Positions 11,956 to 23,277 of a DNA stretch of 64,000 bases are shown here, one piece after another. The first letter of the stretch is position 1, and the number at the start of each line of letters is the position of its first letter. A model generated the notes under the pieces. It was not told the DNA's origin, did no database searches, and saw nothing but the letters and a program-made list of their open reading frames with translations. The stretch is taken from positions 21,158,981 to 21,222,980 of the forward strand of contig NC_045147.1 in assembly GCF_008831285.2 (NCBI RefSeq), written 5' to 3'. Both the position numbers and the translations under genes were made by a program. Source of the stretch: Nymphaea colorata. Its lineage: Eukaryota; Streptophyta; Magnoliopsida; Nymphaeales; Nymphaeaceae.

Positions 11956-12150
11956 GGAACAACAAGAGGGAAGAAAGCAAGGTCGGCGTGGGAAGCTCGG
12001 GCAGAGAAAGAAGATTGTAAATTTGAGAGACCAAAGTGGTTGATGGACTCGTCGGTCCATCTACGGTTATCGCCTATCGGCATCAACATCCTCATAATCG
12101 GAGGAACCGCCACAATTGAGGAGAGGCAGCCAACAAGTTGATTTCTTCAT
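9579..12150 (-). pseudogene. CrRLK1L receptor kinase copy B, signal peptide lost and frameshifted
   Basis: From codon 50 or so onward this is a complete receptor kinase: malectin-like ectodomain, membrane span, kinase with GRGGFGKVY, VAIKRG, IHRDVK and SDFG, and the MDSRSM tail. That part equals copy D residue for residue. The beginning is broken. The ATG at 12150 is followed by MKKSTCWLPL and then jumps straight to LNCG, an in-frame loss of 27 codons that removes the hydrophobic core of the signal peptide. About 15 codons later an extra 7 bases shift the frame into stops, so translation from this ATG gives 27 residues. The long frame resumes without an ATG until 12095. A product started there would lack a signal peptide. 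I call it a probable pseudogene, although the rest has stayed open. Confidence 0.85.
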
Positions 12151-12945
12151 CCTCCCCGACACACCTGAAACCCAAGAAAAGCACAGAATCTACTTACCAT
12201 GCCCATGTAAATTTTCAAGAAGCACTTTGATTTGCAAGTGAAGAGGCGACGGTAGCACCTGCAATCAAATTTACTGAAACCACAAATGCAGAGCCTGGGA
12301 TTCTCAAAAATTCAGAAAAAAGAAAAATACGAAAATTTGTATCGTCCGGCTTTTGATATTCCGCCATGGAAAAGACAGATTGACCATGTGCACACGGGAG
12401 AGAGCTCCTGAAAAACTCATCTAGCAGCTTAGGGCCGTAGAGTTTACGCGGATAATGACATAGTTCACAGAACAGAACTCCTTAGTTGCCAGAGAATGAG
12501 AGAAACAAGAAACAGGCAAGAAGTGAAAACAAGATACTGGAAGCATCGGATTCTACCGTGCCACCACCATCGAGAGAGAGGGAGAGAGAGAGAGAAAGAG
12601 AGAGAGTTACCAGACACCAAATTGCTCCGAAACTAGTTAGATTCCAGCCAAAAGCTTCATCTAGTCACAGGAAAAACGAGTGAAGTCAGGATCGGATTGG
12701 AGGAGGTGGAGCTTTGGGTGTGGGCGATCCCTTTTGGACCTTAACGCTGGAAATAGGAGTCCACCGGAGAGAATCAACATTCCGGTCGTCGTGGGGAAGC
12801 GATGGCCATGTATCCATCTTCCCCACTCGAGGTGCGCCATCTCTCTCACAATTCCAATATGGTGACAGAAGAGGCTGCATCAGAAAGCGATGATAATGGC
12901 GATCCGATGTGACGTGCAGTGGAGACAACCATTGACCGGGTACAA
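12151..12945 (-). promoter_or_regulatory. Leader block of copy B
   Basis: It is similar to the leaders of D and K (23505-24360, 48165-49150). It contains the GA tract (about 12571-12607) next to a TTACCAG donor region on the minus strand, and the uORF-like start MDTWPSLPHDDRNVD near 12815. It ends at about 12945, where sequence like the 3' flank of gene A begins. Confidence 0.55.
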
Positions 12946-14096
12946 AATCAAGCATGTCTTATACATTAATTCTCTGTATTGAAGCAATACCAAAAGCAAT
13001 AAGCAATAAAAAGGTTCTCACTTCTATTTTCGGGAATCCATGAGAAGCCATCCTTGTTGCCACCCTCAGGCAAACGACCACAGAGATAATTTGACCAAAA
13101 TTTCCGCTCATTTTCTCATCTCAGCTATCGATCTTGATCTCTTATTATGGCAATGTAATGCCAGTTAAAAGAGGTGGATAGTCGTGATGAAAATGAATAT
13201 GATATATCTAATTACCCATCAGGCGTTTGACTGCCCTTCATCTAAGACTTTTTAGGATTTGAGAACTGTAGTTTTAAGATCAGACACTCCCATTTGCGAT
13301 CTTAAATACGACTTCTTCTCAATGCAAAAAGGTAAAATACAAATTTCAGATATGAACCTAAGGTCCTTAGTTTGACGAATCATGAATATTATGAGTGGAA
13401 TTTTTACTGCATCAGCACAAACATGTCACATTAGATCTATATCAGAAAGCATTAGATATTAGATCTATACTAAGATCCTTAGTATGACCCCTCGAAGAAC
13501 ACAACTCATTGGCAGCAGAAACATTCCGGTAACATAACTTTGTTAACTTATTTTGCTGCTTCTTAAAAGAACTCAGAGAAGCAAAAGAAACGCGTCTTAA
13601 AGGATGGTAAACAAGAACGGAAGCAGAGTCTGTGAAAAAGCAGACAAGCAGACCATATTATCCTAATACAAGCTGACCATTTCAGAACACAATTGAGCAT
13701 TGTCATGTAACAAACAATAAAGGGAAGAGGTACAAATACTGAGCTATATTAGCAGTAGGCCGCATTATTGGTTATAGGCGGAGGTGGCATATGGAGGAAA
13801 AAGACAGCAGAAGGGCGTCTGTTTTATTTCCTCCTCCAGCTGAATTCACGGTAGTATACATTAATGCAACAGCGAAAAGGTCCACTGGAAAAGGCTTGTG
13901 AGGCAAATTAAGCCATAAACAGGGCCACCAAGGCCCGTTGCAGCTCCTCTGTAACTCCCCTTACTTGTTGGCTGCACAAACTGGAAACTTGAAGCTTCAA
14001 AATTTCCTTCCCCGTAGCAAATGGAAACGAGTATGTTCGTCTAATTTCCAATATAACTAGTAGAAGAAAAACATATATAATACCAAGAATCCAAGA
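12946..14096. repeat. 3' flank of gene C, shortened copy of 2205-4444
   Basis: This stretch matches the DNA downstream of gene A in two blocks, with about 1.15 kb missing between them (join near 13480). It should include the 3' UTR of gene C on the minus strand. With gene C and its leader it forms a second copy of the roughly 6 kb unit around gene A. Confidence 0.7.
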
Positions 14097-16796
14097 TTAC
14101 CGCCCTTTAGGATTCATGATCTGGGAGAAAACTGCACTTGGGTGCATCTGCTCTGAACCCATGCTGGTGGAGCTCCCACCTTCGAAGCTTGTGCTGCTGT
14201 TAAGAGTATCAGGAGTCGGCCAATTAATGGCGTCATCAGATCGCTTCCCCTTGGCAGAAAGCGGTGCCTCCTGATCATCCAAGTCGCCAACAAAACCAAC
14301 GACCACACCCTTCTCGTCTGCCTCCTCTGCGCTGCTCTGCAAGCTGAGAGCAAACTCTAAGTTCCAGAGCACATTGGTCATGGCGGGACGATCTGCTCCT
14401 TCGTCAGCCAAGCACTTCTCTGCTGTCTCAGCAAACTTGCGCAGGCTCTCCGCTGCGATCTTCCCACTTAGAAAGGGATCAACGATCTGTTCTATCACGC
14501 CTTTTCTCATGCAGCGGAGCGCCCATTCCGCCAGGCAGACCTCCATGGTGGGGCGCGACCTGTCGAGCGCAGGGCGAGCTGAGAGAACCTCAAACAGAAC
14601 CACCCCGAAAGAATAGACGTCAGATTTCTCGGTGAGCCGCTGCAGGCGGTGGTACTCAGGGTCGAGATACCCGAAGGTGCCCTTCACACCTGTGCTCACA
14701 TGGGAACGATCCATCTCCGAGCCCATCTTCGAGAGGCCAAAATCAGAGATCTTTGCCACCCAATTGCCGTCGAGGAGAATGTTGGCGGACTTCACGTCTC
14801 TGTGTATAAGGGTGTGCTTGGCTCCGGTGTGGAGATGGTGCAGCCCCTTGGCCGCACCGATGCAGATCTCGAGCCTTTGTCTCCAAGACAACGGTGAGGC
14901 TTTTCTGCCGTAGAGGTGCTCACGCAGATTGCCACGAGCCATGTACTCGTAAACCAAAATCATCTCCGAGCTGTCCTCGCAGTAGCCGATCAGGGGGACC
15001 AGGTGGCGGTGGCGGAGCTTCGAGAGCATCTCGATTTCGTTGTGGAATTCTTGAGCGCCTTGCTGCGAGAGCTCGCTCCCTCTTTTTACGGCGACTTCAT
15101 TGCCACCATCAATAACGCCCTTGTAGACCTTACCGAAACCGCCGGCCCCAAGAAGGAGAGACTCGCTGAAGTTGTCGGTGGCCTCAACGATCTCTGAGAA
15201 CCTGAAGTGCCGGCAATAACCACTAGAGGCGTTGCTTAGAGCGCCCAGGCTCTTCTCTGCTGAAGATGCAGTCGATTTCCCGTTTTCCCCTTGTGCATAA
15301 GGAGATAGCAGGACCCACGTCGACCCACTACCACCACTCCCTTTTTCCTTCTTCTTCCTCTGGCACCCGCACAACAGGCAGCAGATGCAAGCGCCGACAA
15401 CAAGCGCGGCAGCTATGCCGCCCACGGCGCCTGCAATCTCGTGGCTGTGACCAGCACCACCATGACGACCAATGGGAGAACTATTCTCCGGTGCAGGCGC
15501 TGGCGGCAGGAGGTCAGGATTTGGTCCGGCAAGGTTACCAGATGAGTCATTGACCTTGAACACTTCAAGCCCATTAAGGATTGCATCTCCGTAATACGGT
15601 TGAACATCAACGTCTGGATGGAGCTCAATCCTCACATCGCTTTGCTTGCCACTCGACCGAGGCTGTATTACCATGTAATCTCTATACACTGCCACGCCAG
15701 TATAAATATCAGCTTGGACATTTTTCTTCGCACTGAAAATCACATCGAATCCATGATCCGCAGTCATATCATTCACGTACACATTGAATACCCTTTGGTT
15801 CTCTTGAAACACCTCAGACTGAATCTCACAAAAATGAAGTCTAATCAAGTAGCGGAATCCATTATCGACAGTAATAGACCAAGTGAGGTTGTAGTTTTGG
15901 TTGACAGAGGCATTAGGACCCATAGACCGAGCAGTGCCATACACGTCTCGTGGAGCAATATACTCCGGGACAGCCTTTGAGTACTGGATACTGACGTTGG
16001 GATCACGGGAGTAGGTAACTCCCAAACCAGCAGCGAAGATGTATGAAAGGTCATCGTACCAGGTTCGAGAGAGGGCAGAATCAGAGGTGGGGGAGACGTA
16101 AGCCCCTCCTACGTTTAACCGAACGATAGTTTGCAGAGCATCAGAATCACGTATGGGGTATATTTGGGTGGTTGGAACAGTGGATGCACCTAAAGGGAAC
16201 AATTCCTTCTTCGAAGACACAATCTCTATTCCATTGATAAAGGCGAACGAATCGGAGGTGTTTGGTGAGGGAGTAAATGTGAGGGTGAGGTAGCCAGAGG
16301 AGGAGACAGTGATGAAGAACTCACGTAAGATGTAGTTTTGTGAGAGGGCTGAAGCGGTGATGGCGGGGCTGAAGTTGCTGAGCAGAGTGTAACGCCCAGT
16401 TGTGACAGAAAAGAAGGCATTCTTAGTGTCTCGGTCATTGTAGACAGCAGGGAAGAAGTGGAGCCGAACAAAATGACGACCTTCAGGAAGTGCAGTGAAG
16501 TTGTAAGAAGAAGCAGAAGTGAAGATGCGAGCTGTTTTGTAGGGAACAACAGAAGGGAGTTCAGTGCTAGAAGTTTGGGCAGCAAAAGAAGATTGTAAAT
16601 TTGAGAGACCAAAGTGGGTGGTGGAGTCATTGGTCCATGGACGTTTATCGTTGTCAACATCGTTAGAGGAAGCGCCACAGTTGAGAAGGATACTCGCGGG
16701 TTTGAAGAAAGGTGTGGAGCTGACAAATGAAGAAAAAAGCATCAAATGGAAGACAGGTAGCAGAAGCAGAGGCAGCCAGCAAGTTGATTCCTTCAT
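14097..16796 (-). CDS. FERONIA-type CrRLK1L receptor kinase, copy C (899 aa)
   Basis: This is a close tandem duplicate of copy A with the same architecture: signal peptide, malectin-like ectodomain, membrane span followed by QRKKKEK, kinase and the tail SAVFSQIMNPKGR. Kinase motifs [28 protein letters not shown] and DPEY are all present. Most differences from A are in the first half of the ectodomain (for example a Lys-Lys insertion before ELF near residue 199), while the kinase is almost unchanged. An upstream ATG at 16940 is in frame, but a likely splice acceptor lies between it and the MKEST start, so I use 16796. It is expected to act at the plasma membrane in cell-wall or RALF signalling, by family. 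Confidence 0.93.
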   Translation of the reverse strand: MKESTCWLPLLLLPVFHLMLFSSFVSSTPFFKPASILLNCGASSNDVDNDKRPWTNDSTTHFGLSNLQSSFAAQTSSTELPSVVPYKTARIFTSASSYNFTALPEGRHFVRLHFFPAVYNDRDTKNAFFSVTTGRYTLLSNFSPAITASALSQNYILREFFITVSSSGYLTLTFTPSPNTSDSFAFINGIEIVSSKKELFPLGASTVPTTQIYPIRDSDALQTIVRLNVGGAYVSPTSDSALSRTWYDDLSYIFAAGLGVTYSRDPNVSIQYSKAVPEYIAPRDVYGTARSMGPNASVNQNYNLTWSITVDNGFRYLIRLHFCEIQSEVFQENQRVFNVYVNDMTADHGFDVIFSAKKNVQADIYTGVAVYRDYMVIQPRSSGKQSDVRIELHPDVDVQPYYGDAILNGLEVFKVNDSSGNLAGPNPDLLPPAPAPENSSPIGRHGGAGHSHEIAGAVGGIAAALVVGACICCLLCGCQRKKKEKGSGGSGSTWVLLSPYAQGENGKSTASSAEKSLGALSNASSGYCRHFRFSEIVEATDNFSESLLLGAGGFGKVYKGVIDGGNEVAVKRGSELSQQGAQEFHNEIEMLSKLRHRHLVPLIGYCEDSSEMILVYEYMARGNLREHLYGRKASPLSWRQRLEICIGAAKGLHHLHTGAKHTLIHRDVKSANILLDGNWVAKISDFGLSKMGSEMDRSHVSTGVKGTFGYLDPEYHRLQRLTEKSDVYSFGVVLFEVLSARPALDRSRPTMEVCLAEWALRCMRKGVIEQIVDPFLSGKIAAESLRKFAETAEKCLADEGADRPAMTNVLWNLEFALSLQSSAEEADEKGVVVGFVGDLDDQEAPLSAKGKRSDDAINWPTPDTLNSSTSFEGGSSTSMGSEQMHPSAVFSQIMNPKGR

Positions 16797-17365
16797 CTCC
16801 CTGAGGCACCTGAAGCCCAACAAAAACACAAAATCTACTTTACCATGCACATGTAAATGAATTTCTAAGTATCTCAGAGAAATATGCAGGGAGAAGACTG
16901 TTCCAGACAAAATTTGCAACTTTCCGAGAACCCCAAACATTTTTTGAGACTAGAAATATTGGCTTGAATATTTAACCCGGTCGAAAGTAGGGAGAAGGAA
17001 ATGACCTCTGTTTTCATTAAAGCAATTTGATTAGCGATTGAAGAGGTGACAGGAGCACCTGCAATCAAATTTACTGAAACCACAAATGCAAAGCAACGAT
17101 TGAAATTCTAAAAAAAAATCAGAAAATAGAAAAGAAATAAAATTTGTATAATCCGACTTTTGATATTCCGCCGGAAAAAACGCAGATAGAGCTACTGCAC
17201 GCGAGAGCTCGCTCCTGGGAAACTCGTCTAACGACTTGGATTTTACAGGATGACGCCAAAAATTTACAGAATAACTCTCCAGTTGCCCGAGAGAAACAAA
17301 GACGGGCAATAAGTGCCAACATGATGCTGGAGGGGAAGGACGTCGGATTCCAACACTCCACCAAC

Positions 17366-17424
<59 letters not shown>

Positions 17425-17880
17425 TTACCGGTACAGACAACAAATTGGTCCCAAACGAGTTAGGTTCCAGCCGGAAGCTTTATCCAGCTAAAGGAAGAAC
17501 GGGATTAGAGGAGATGGAGCTCTGGGGATGGGCGATACTTTTTTGGTAAATATAGCGTGGGAGGGAGGAGGAACACTCAGGAGTCCACCAGGAGAGGATG
17601 GGCATTCCGGTCGTCTTCCGGAAGCGACGACCATGCATCCATCTCCCCCACTCGTCATACCCAAAGTGTTTTCTCTCTCTTCCAAAATTCCAAAATGGAG
17701 ACAGAAAAGGCTGCATCAGAAAGCAATGATAATGGCGATCCGATGCGACGTGCACTGGAGACAGCCATCGACCTTCTTCCTGTCTCAGGCATCAATTTCT
17801 GATCCCCCGAAGAAGAGTATTTCAGTCGACCTGGTTATGAATTGATTCCTTTTACCGGCCGATGTGGGCTTCATGTTTCA
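16797..17880 (-). promoter_or_regulatory. Leader and promoter block of copy C
   Basis: It has the same organisation as the leader of A: an acceptor-like CAG just upstream of the ATG, a GTAACT donor next to a long GA/CT tract near 17425, then a conserved first-exon-like region with a start MDAWSSLPEDDRN at 17642. Homology to other copies fades beyond about 18400. Confidence 0.55.
17369..17421. repeat. (GA)n microsatellite, about 52 bp
   Basis: This is the longest of a series of GA tracts at the same place in each leader (others near 7687, 12571, 34349, 43612 and 48786). On the gene strand it is a CT run directly after the inferred 5'-UTR intron donor. Length differs strongly between copies. 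Confidence 0.95.
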
Positions 17881-19197
17881 TACGCTTATTATTTTTCAAA
17901 ATATCTTATACTTTCTTTTTACCTTATAATTATTTTCATAGGTTGTTTATCTATTTTTCAGACAAAATATACATAAGGTTTCTTGCTTATTCCCTTGATT
18001 GCCAGAATCATTATATTGCTTGACCAATTCGATTGTATTTCCAATTTTTCCAACAAGGGCTTTGAATTTTAACTCTCAATTTAGGCTGATGGTACTTTTA
18101 ATCTGTAGCAACTAGTATTTGGGCGGTTTTTAAATAATTTTTGATTTATCAAATATATACATATTCATGTGTGATAATATAATATACTTTTAAGATCATA
18201 ACAACTCCAACTGTTGTTACTATTATTTTTTCTAATCAAATATTTACACTGCAACACCGAACATTAAATAAAAAAGAGAGGTCAACACCCTCTATATTGT
18301 TTCAATTAGTATATATATTTTATGCATGTGAAAACTTAGTTGTAGTCTAACGACCAAACTCCTCTAATTATTTGATAAGTTTTGCTAGAAAAAAAAAATA
18401 GAAATAAATGAAGAAGATCGTATACCACACAATTTTTTAGGGAGAGTGACTTTCAATGTGTGATGCCCAATCTTGATGGCAATGACAAGTATGTGGGCAG
18501 CGGATTATAAACAAGAAGATAGCGACAAATAATAAACTTTAAAGAAACAAAACATGTTTCAGTATTATACCTAACAGGCAATAAAGGAGGTGGTTGATTG
18601 GAGACAGAGGCTTATGATGAGAAGCTATGAAACATAATATGTTTCAGTATTATACTTAATTCTTGATAGATTGATAGCAAGTTTTACTATAAGCCCGGTT
18701 CGATGTTAAGCTAATTCATTTGATACTTAGTCGTTAATAAATTAAGATCAATAAGATTTTGAGAAGGTTATTGTACAATTCAGGCCCACTTCTAATTCAG
18801 GTCCCATCATCGAGAAGCTGCAGTGCTATCTGTTGCTGCCCAAATCTGTGGTTGTGATTTGATGACAATGTAGTTGACAGACATATCTTGTGGAAAATTT
18901 GTGCACATTTGTTCATATTAAACAACCAAGATTTTTTTTTCTAGTGTTTCAACTTTTCTACGTACTGTTTCATTTACTCTTTAAAAGCTTTCCATGCGAG
19001 ACAAAAACTGTGAAAGTACTTAAAAATTAAAAGAACAAAAACAGAAGATCATTAACATTTTCTATTGTTAATGAAGTCGACTCACGACCAAGCTCCATTG
19101 ATGACGACCTCGCTGTTTCACTTTCCGCAGTGCTGAGGTAATTTTTCCGTCTTCACAGCATGAGTAGATGAGAGTACAGTACACCATCTGGCACGAC
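17881..19197. other. 3' flank of the interrupted kinase copy
   Basis: The region is homologous to the 3' flank of copy B (8346-9578), in the order expected downstream of a kinase gene on the minus strand, with small deletions (for example near 18670 and 18800). No independent gene is visible. Confidence 0.6.
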
Positions 19198-19698
19198 TAC
19201 ATGCTCCGTGAATCCATGGTGGCCTGTTCAGCAAAAGTCGAACTGCTTCTTTCATCATCAGTATGCCAAACCATGGAAGAGATAGACACCTCTTCATCAT
19301 CACCATCGATGGTTATTGAAGGACCGGGTGCCAATCCCTCCCCCTTCTTCTCCTCTGATCTGCAAAAAGAGGGCAAGCTCCAAACTACTTACCACATTCG
19401 CCATGGAGGGACGGTCTGCACTCTGCTCTGCCAAGCACCTTTCTGCGGTCTCTGCGAACTTGAGGAGGCACTCGAGTGCTATCTTTCCTTCTAGAAATGG
19501 GTCGATGATCCGCTCGGTTCTTCCCAATCTCATAGAGCGCAACGCCCAATCGGCTAGACCGATCTCTTCCATGGGACGTGACTTGTCGATCGCCGGTCGA
19601 GCACACAAAATCTCTAGCAGAACCACTCCAAATGAGTAAACATCTGATTTCTCGATCAGCCTGTGGAAGCGAAAGTATTCGGGATCAAAGTAGCCGAT
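19198..19698 (-). pseudogene. C-terminal remnant of a CrRLK1L kinase cut by a copia LTR
   Basis: The remnant begins at [13 protein letters not shown] in the activation segment and runs through the kinase C-lobe ([21 protein letters not shown]) to the MDSRSM-type tail. Upstream, the reading frame stops at 19698, where an LTR (TGTTA...) starts immediately after the codons for GYFD. An 8-base deletion near 19350 also throws the tail out of frame. It is the 3' end of the gene that stood here before the retrotransposon insertion. Its 5' part appears to survive at the start of copy D. Confidence 0.88.
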
Positions 19699-19998
19699 GT
19701 TAAAAAACCATAAGAAGAACAAGGAGAAACAACAAGAATTTACGTGGTTTGTTACTGAGGCCTACGTCCACGGAGGAAGAAGAAGACTTTTTTTTTTTTT
19801 TTTTTTATTTCACTGTTCTATTTACAATTAAAGAGAGAAGAGAGATTTATACACTTTGATTTTGGCGATAACCAAGAGAACGGTTATGCAAAGAATTATG
19901 GAGGATTTCTTTCCCTTATCTGATTAATCGTAACGGCAGGATACTCTTGTTATGCTTGCCAATCTTGATGACAATCTTCCTCCATAAATCTCGTAACA
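19699..19998 (-). mobile_element. Copia 3' LTR, about 300 bp
   Basis: On the minus strand the LTR starts TGTTACGAG at 19998 and ends TTTTTTAACA at 19699. It is preceded by a polypurine tract (GAGGGGGAGA, about 20000-20009) and by the end of a copia RNase H frame. Its end lies directly in the kinase codons of the remnant. The matching 5' half of the element and second target duplication are absent because the element is cut at about 20221. Confidence 0.85.
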
Positions 19999-20009
19999 AT
20001 CTCCCCCTC

Positions 20010-20226
20010 AAGTTGGAGGACAGATATCAATCTGTCTCAACTTGTTTACAATTTCACTTTTGACATGACATGTTTCAATAGTTTCATCTTGATTTTTTTC
20101 TTTAATGAAGTGACAGTCAATTTCGATGTGTTTAGTCCTTTCATGAAAAACTGGATTTGCCCCGATATAGATTGCAGCCATATTGTCGCATATAAGCTTT
20201 ATAGGCTCTAGTACATCAATATTTTG
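20010..20226 (-). pseudogene. Truncated copia RNase H end
   Basis: The minus strand encodes [18 protein letters not shown], then [17 protein letters not shown], the well-known C-terminal signature of Ty1/copia RNase H, and ends in a stop just before the polypurine tract. Everything upstream (integrase, reverse transcriptase) is missing. The frame is cut at about 20221-20226, where the duplicated tract from the copy B locus begins. Confidence 0.88.
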
Positions 20227-23200
20227 TTGCTATAGGCTCAGCCCATGGTTGACTGAGGCCGGCGTGACTAAGCTTATCTCGAGGTAGGTTTTACTATAAG
20301 CCCGATTCGATCTTCAGCTAATTCATTTGGTACTTAGTCGTTAGTAAATTAAGATGAGTAAGATTTTGAGAAGGATATTTTACAATTCATGCCCACTTCT
20401 AGCGACCTGGCTAGGACGTTTAAATTACTATTGGACGTGAAGTCCCATCATCGAGAAATTAAAGTCCGGATCGTCGGATCGAGGAGATGTGCGGCTGAAT
20501 GATGTTACGTAGACAAGCTGCAGTGCTATCTGATTCCTGCCCAAATCTGTGGTTGTGATTTGATGACAACGTAGTTGACAGACATGTCATGTGGAAAATT
20601 TGTGCACATTTGTTCATATTAATCAACCAAGATTTTTTTTTTCTTATGTTTCAACTTTTCTACGTTCTGTTTCATTTACTCTTTAAAAGCTTTCTATGCG
20701 TGACAAAAACTGTGATAGTACTTAAAAAAGAAAAACAAAAACAGAAGTTCATTAACATTTTCTGTTGTTAATTAAGTCGACTCACGACCAAGCTCCACTG
20801 ATGACGACCTCGCTGTTTCACCTTCCGGAGTGCTGAGCTAATTAATTTTTCCGTCTTCACAACACGAGTATATGCGAGTACAGTATACCAGATCGCTCGA
20901 CTACATGCTCCGTGAATCCATGGTGGCCTGCTCAGCATAAGTCGAACTGCTTCTATCATCATCAGTATGCCAAACCATGGAAGACAGGGACACCTCTTCA
21001 TCATCACCATCCACGGTCATGGAAGGACCGGCAGCCAATCCCTCACCCTTCTTCTCCTCTTCTCCGCTGATCTGCAAAAAGAGGGCAAGCTCCAAACTAC
21101 TTACCACATTCGCCATAGACGGACGGTCTGCACTCTGCTCTGCCAAGCACCTCTCTGCGGTTTCTGCAAACTTGTGGAGGCACTCGAGTGCTATCTTTCC
21201 CTCTAGAAATGGGTCGATGATCCGCTCGGTTCTTCCCAATCTCATAGAGCGCAACGCCCAATCGGCTAGACCGATCTCTTCCATGTGACGTGACATGTCG
21301 ATCACCGGTCGAGCACACAAAGTCTCCAGCAGAACCACTCCAAACGAGTAAACATCTGATTTCTCGGTCAGCCTGTGCAAGCGAAAGTATTCTGGATCAA
21401 AGTAGCCGAAGGTGCCCTTCACCCCTGTGCTCACATGGCTGCAATCCAATGAGGACCCCATCCTAGAGAGGCCGAAGTCGGAAACCTTGGCCACCCAATT
21501 CTCATCCAAGAGTATGTTTGTGGTTTTTACATCCCTATGTATAAGCGTATAAGTGGCTCCGGCATGAAGATAATGAAGCCCCTTAGCGGCACCAATGCAT
21601 ATCTCAAGTCTCTGCCTCCAAGATAAAGGCGGGTGGTTAGTGCCATAGAGGTGTTGACGCAGGGTGCCGTGAGCCATGTGGTTATAGACAAGTATCATCT
21701 CAGAGTTGTCATCACAGTAACCGATGAGAGAAACCAGGTGGCGATGGCGGAGCTTAGAGAGCATCTCGATTTCGTTCTTGAATTCACGCAATCCCTGCTC
21801 CGCTAGTTGGTTCCCACGCTTGATGGCAACTTTGGTGCCGCCATCTATTTCGCCCATGTAGACCTTGCCAAAGCCACCACGCCCAAGGAGGAGAGCATCG
21901 TCAAAATTGTTGGTGGCTGCTGTCATCTCAGAGAACCTGAAGTGCCGGCAATAAGCATTAGAGGCGTTGCTCTGAGCGACCTGGCCCTTCTCTGCTGGAA
22001 ATAGAGTCGATTTCTCCTTTTTCCCTTGTGAATAAGGCGATAACGGGACCCACGTAGACGCACTACCATCACTCCCTTTGTCCCTCTTCTTCCGCCGGGC
22101 TCTGCACAACAGGCAGCAGGTGCAAGCGCCGGCAACAAGCGCGGCAGCTATGCCTCCCACGGCGCCTGCAATCACGAGGCTGTGACGACCAACGGGCGGA
22201 GAACTATTCTTAGGTGCTGGCGCCCACGGGAGGTCTGGATTTGGTCCAGCAAGGTTACCAGATGAGTCATTGACCTTGAAGACTTCAAGCCCATTAAGAA
22301 TTGCATCTGCGTGATTGGGTCCGATCTCAGCATCTGGATGGAGCGTAATCGACATGTCGCTCTGTTCACTTCCCTCTAAAGGCACTTCTATGATATAGTC
22401 CCTGTACACAGCCACACCTGTCAAAATTCTAGTGTTGACTTTCTTAGATGCATAGTCAAGCACATCAAATTTAAGATCTGCCGTCATGTTGTTCACATAT
22501 ATGTCGAACACCCTCTGGTTCACGTTGTTGATCTTTGATTGTATCTCACAGAAATGAAGCCTAACCCAGTAGCGAAATCCGTTGTCTATAGCAATATTCC
22601 ACTGGAGGTTATAGTTCTTGTCAACCGATGCATTAGGCCCCATTGATCGAGCAGTGCCATACACGTCTGTTGGTGCAATATAATCTGGGAGAGCATGAGA
22701 ATACTGTATGCTTATATTTGGATCACGGTTGTAGGAAACTCCAAAAGCGGCACCAAAGACATATGGAGTATCATCATACCATGTCCGGAAGAGGAGGCCG
22801 GAATCAGAGGTGGGAGAGACGTAAGCTCCGCCCACATTCAGCCGAACGACGGTTTGCAAAGCCTCGGAATGTTGTATGCGAAATATTTGGTCGGTTTGGC
22901 CAACGGTGGAAGAAGGGTTGAAGGCGAAGGAACGGAAAAGTTCTGGCGAAGACACGACCTCTATGCCATTGATGAAGGCGAACGAATCAGGGGTGCTTTG
23001 TGAGGGAGTGAAGGTGAGGGCGAGGGAGCCAGAGGAGGGGACAGTGACGAAAAACTCACGCATGATGTAGGCTTGTGTGAGGGCTAAAGCGGTGATGGTG
23101 GGATTGAAGTTGCTGAGCAGAGTGTAAGGCCCAGTTGTAACAGAAAAGAAGGCATTTTTAGGGTCTCGGCCATTGTAGACAGCAGGGAAGAAGTGGAGCC

Positions 23201-23277
23201 GAACGAAATGACGACCTTCAGGAAGTGCAGTAAAATTGTAAGAGGAAGCAGAAGTGAAGATGCGAGCTGTTTGGTAA
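20222..23277. repeat. Recipient copy of the 3.05 kb near-identical tract
   Basis: This is nearly identical to 8901-11955. The left end sits in a copia RNase H frame and shares only about 8 bases (TATTTTGT) with the donor. The right end lies in the ectodomain around codon 76 of copy D. Beyond it the sequence stops resembling B and resembles K instead (NSEIPSVPYQTA). This is the signature of ectopic copying into this locus. Confidence 0.9.

Noticed and set aside
14632-14913. Plus-strand frames of 65-130 codons opposite each kinase, repeated from copy to copy
   Set aside because: They are antisense shadows of a conserved GC-rich kinase sequence. Their repetition follows from that of the genes, and they have no start context or domain.
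16797-16940. 48-codon N-terminal extension of copy C
   Set aside because: It crosses a likely splice acceptor, has no counterpart with an ATG in the other copies, and would bury the signal peptide.
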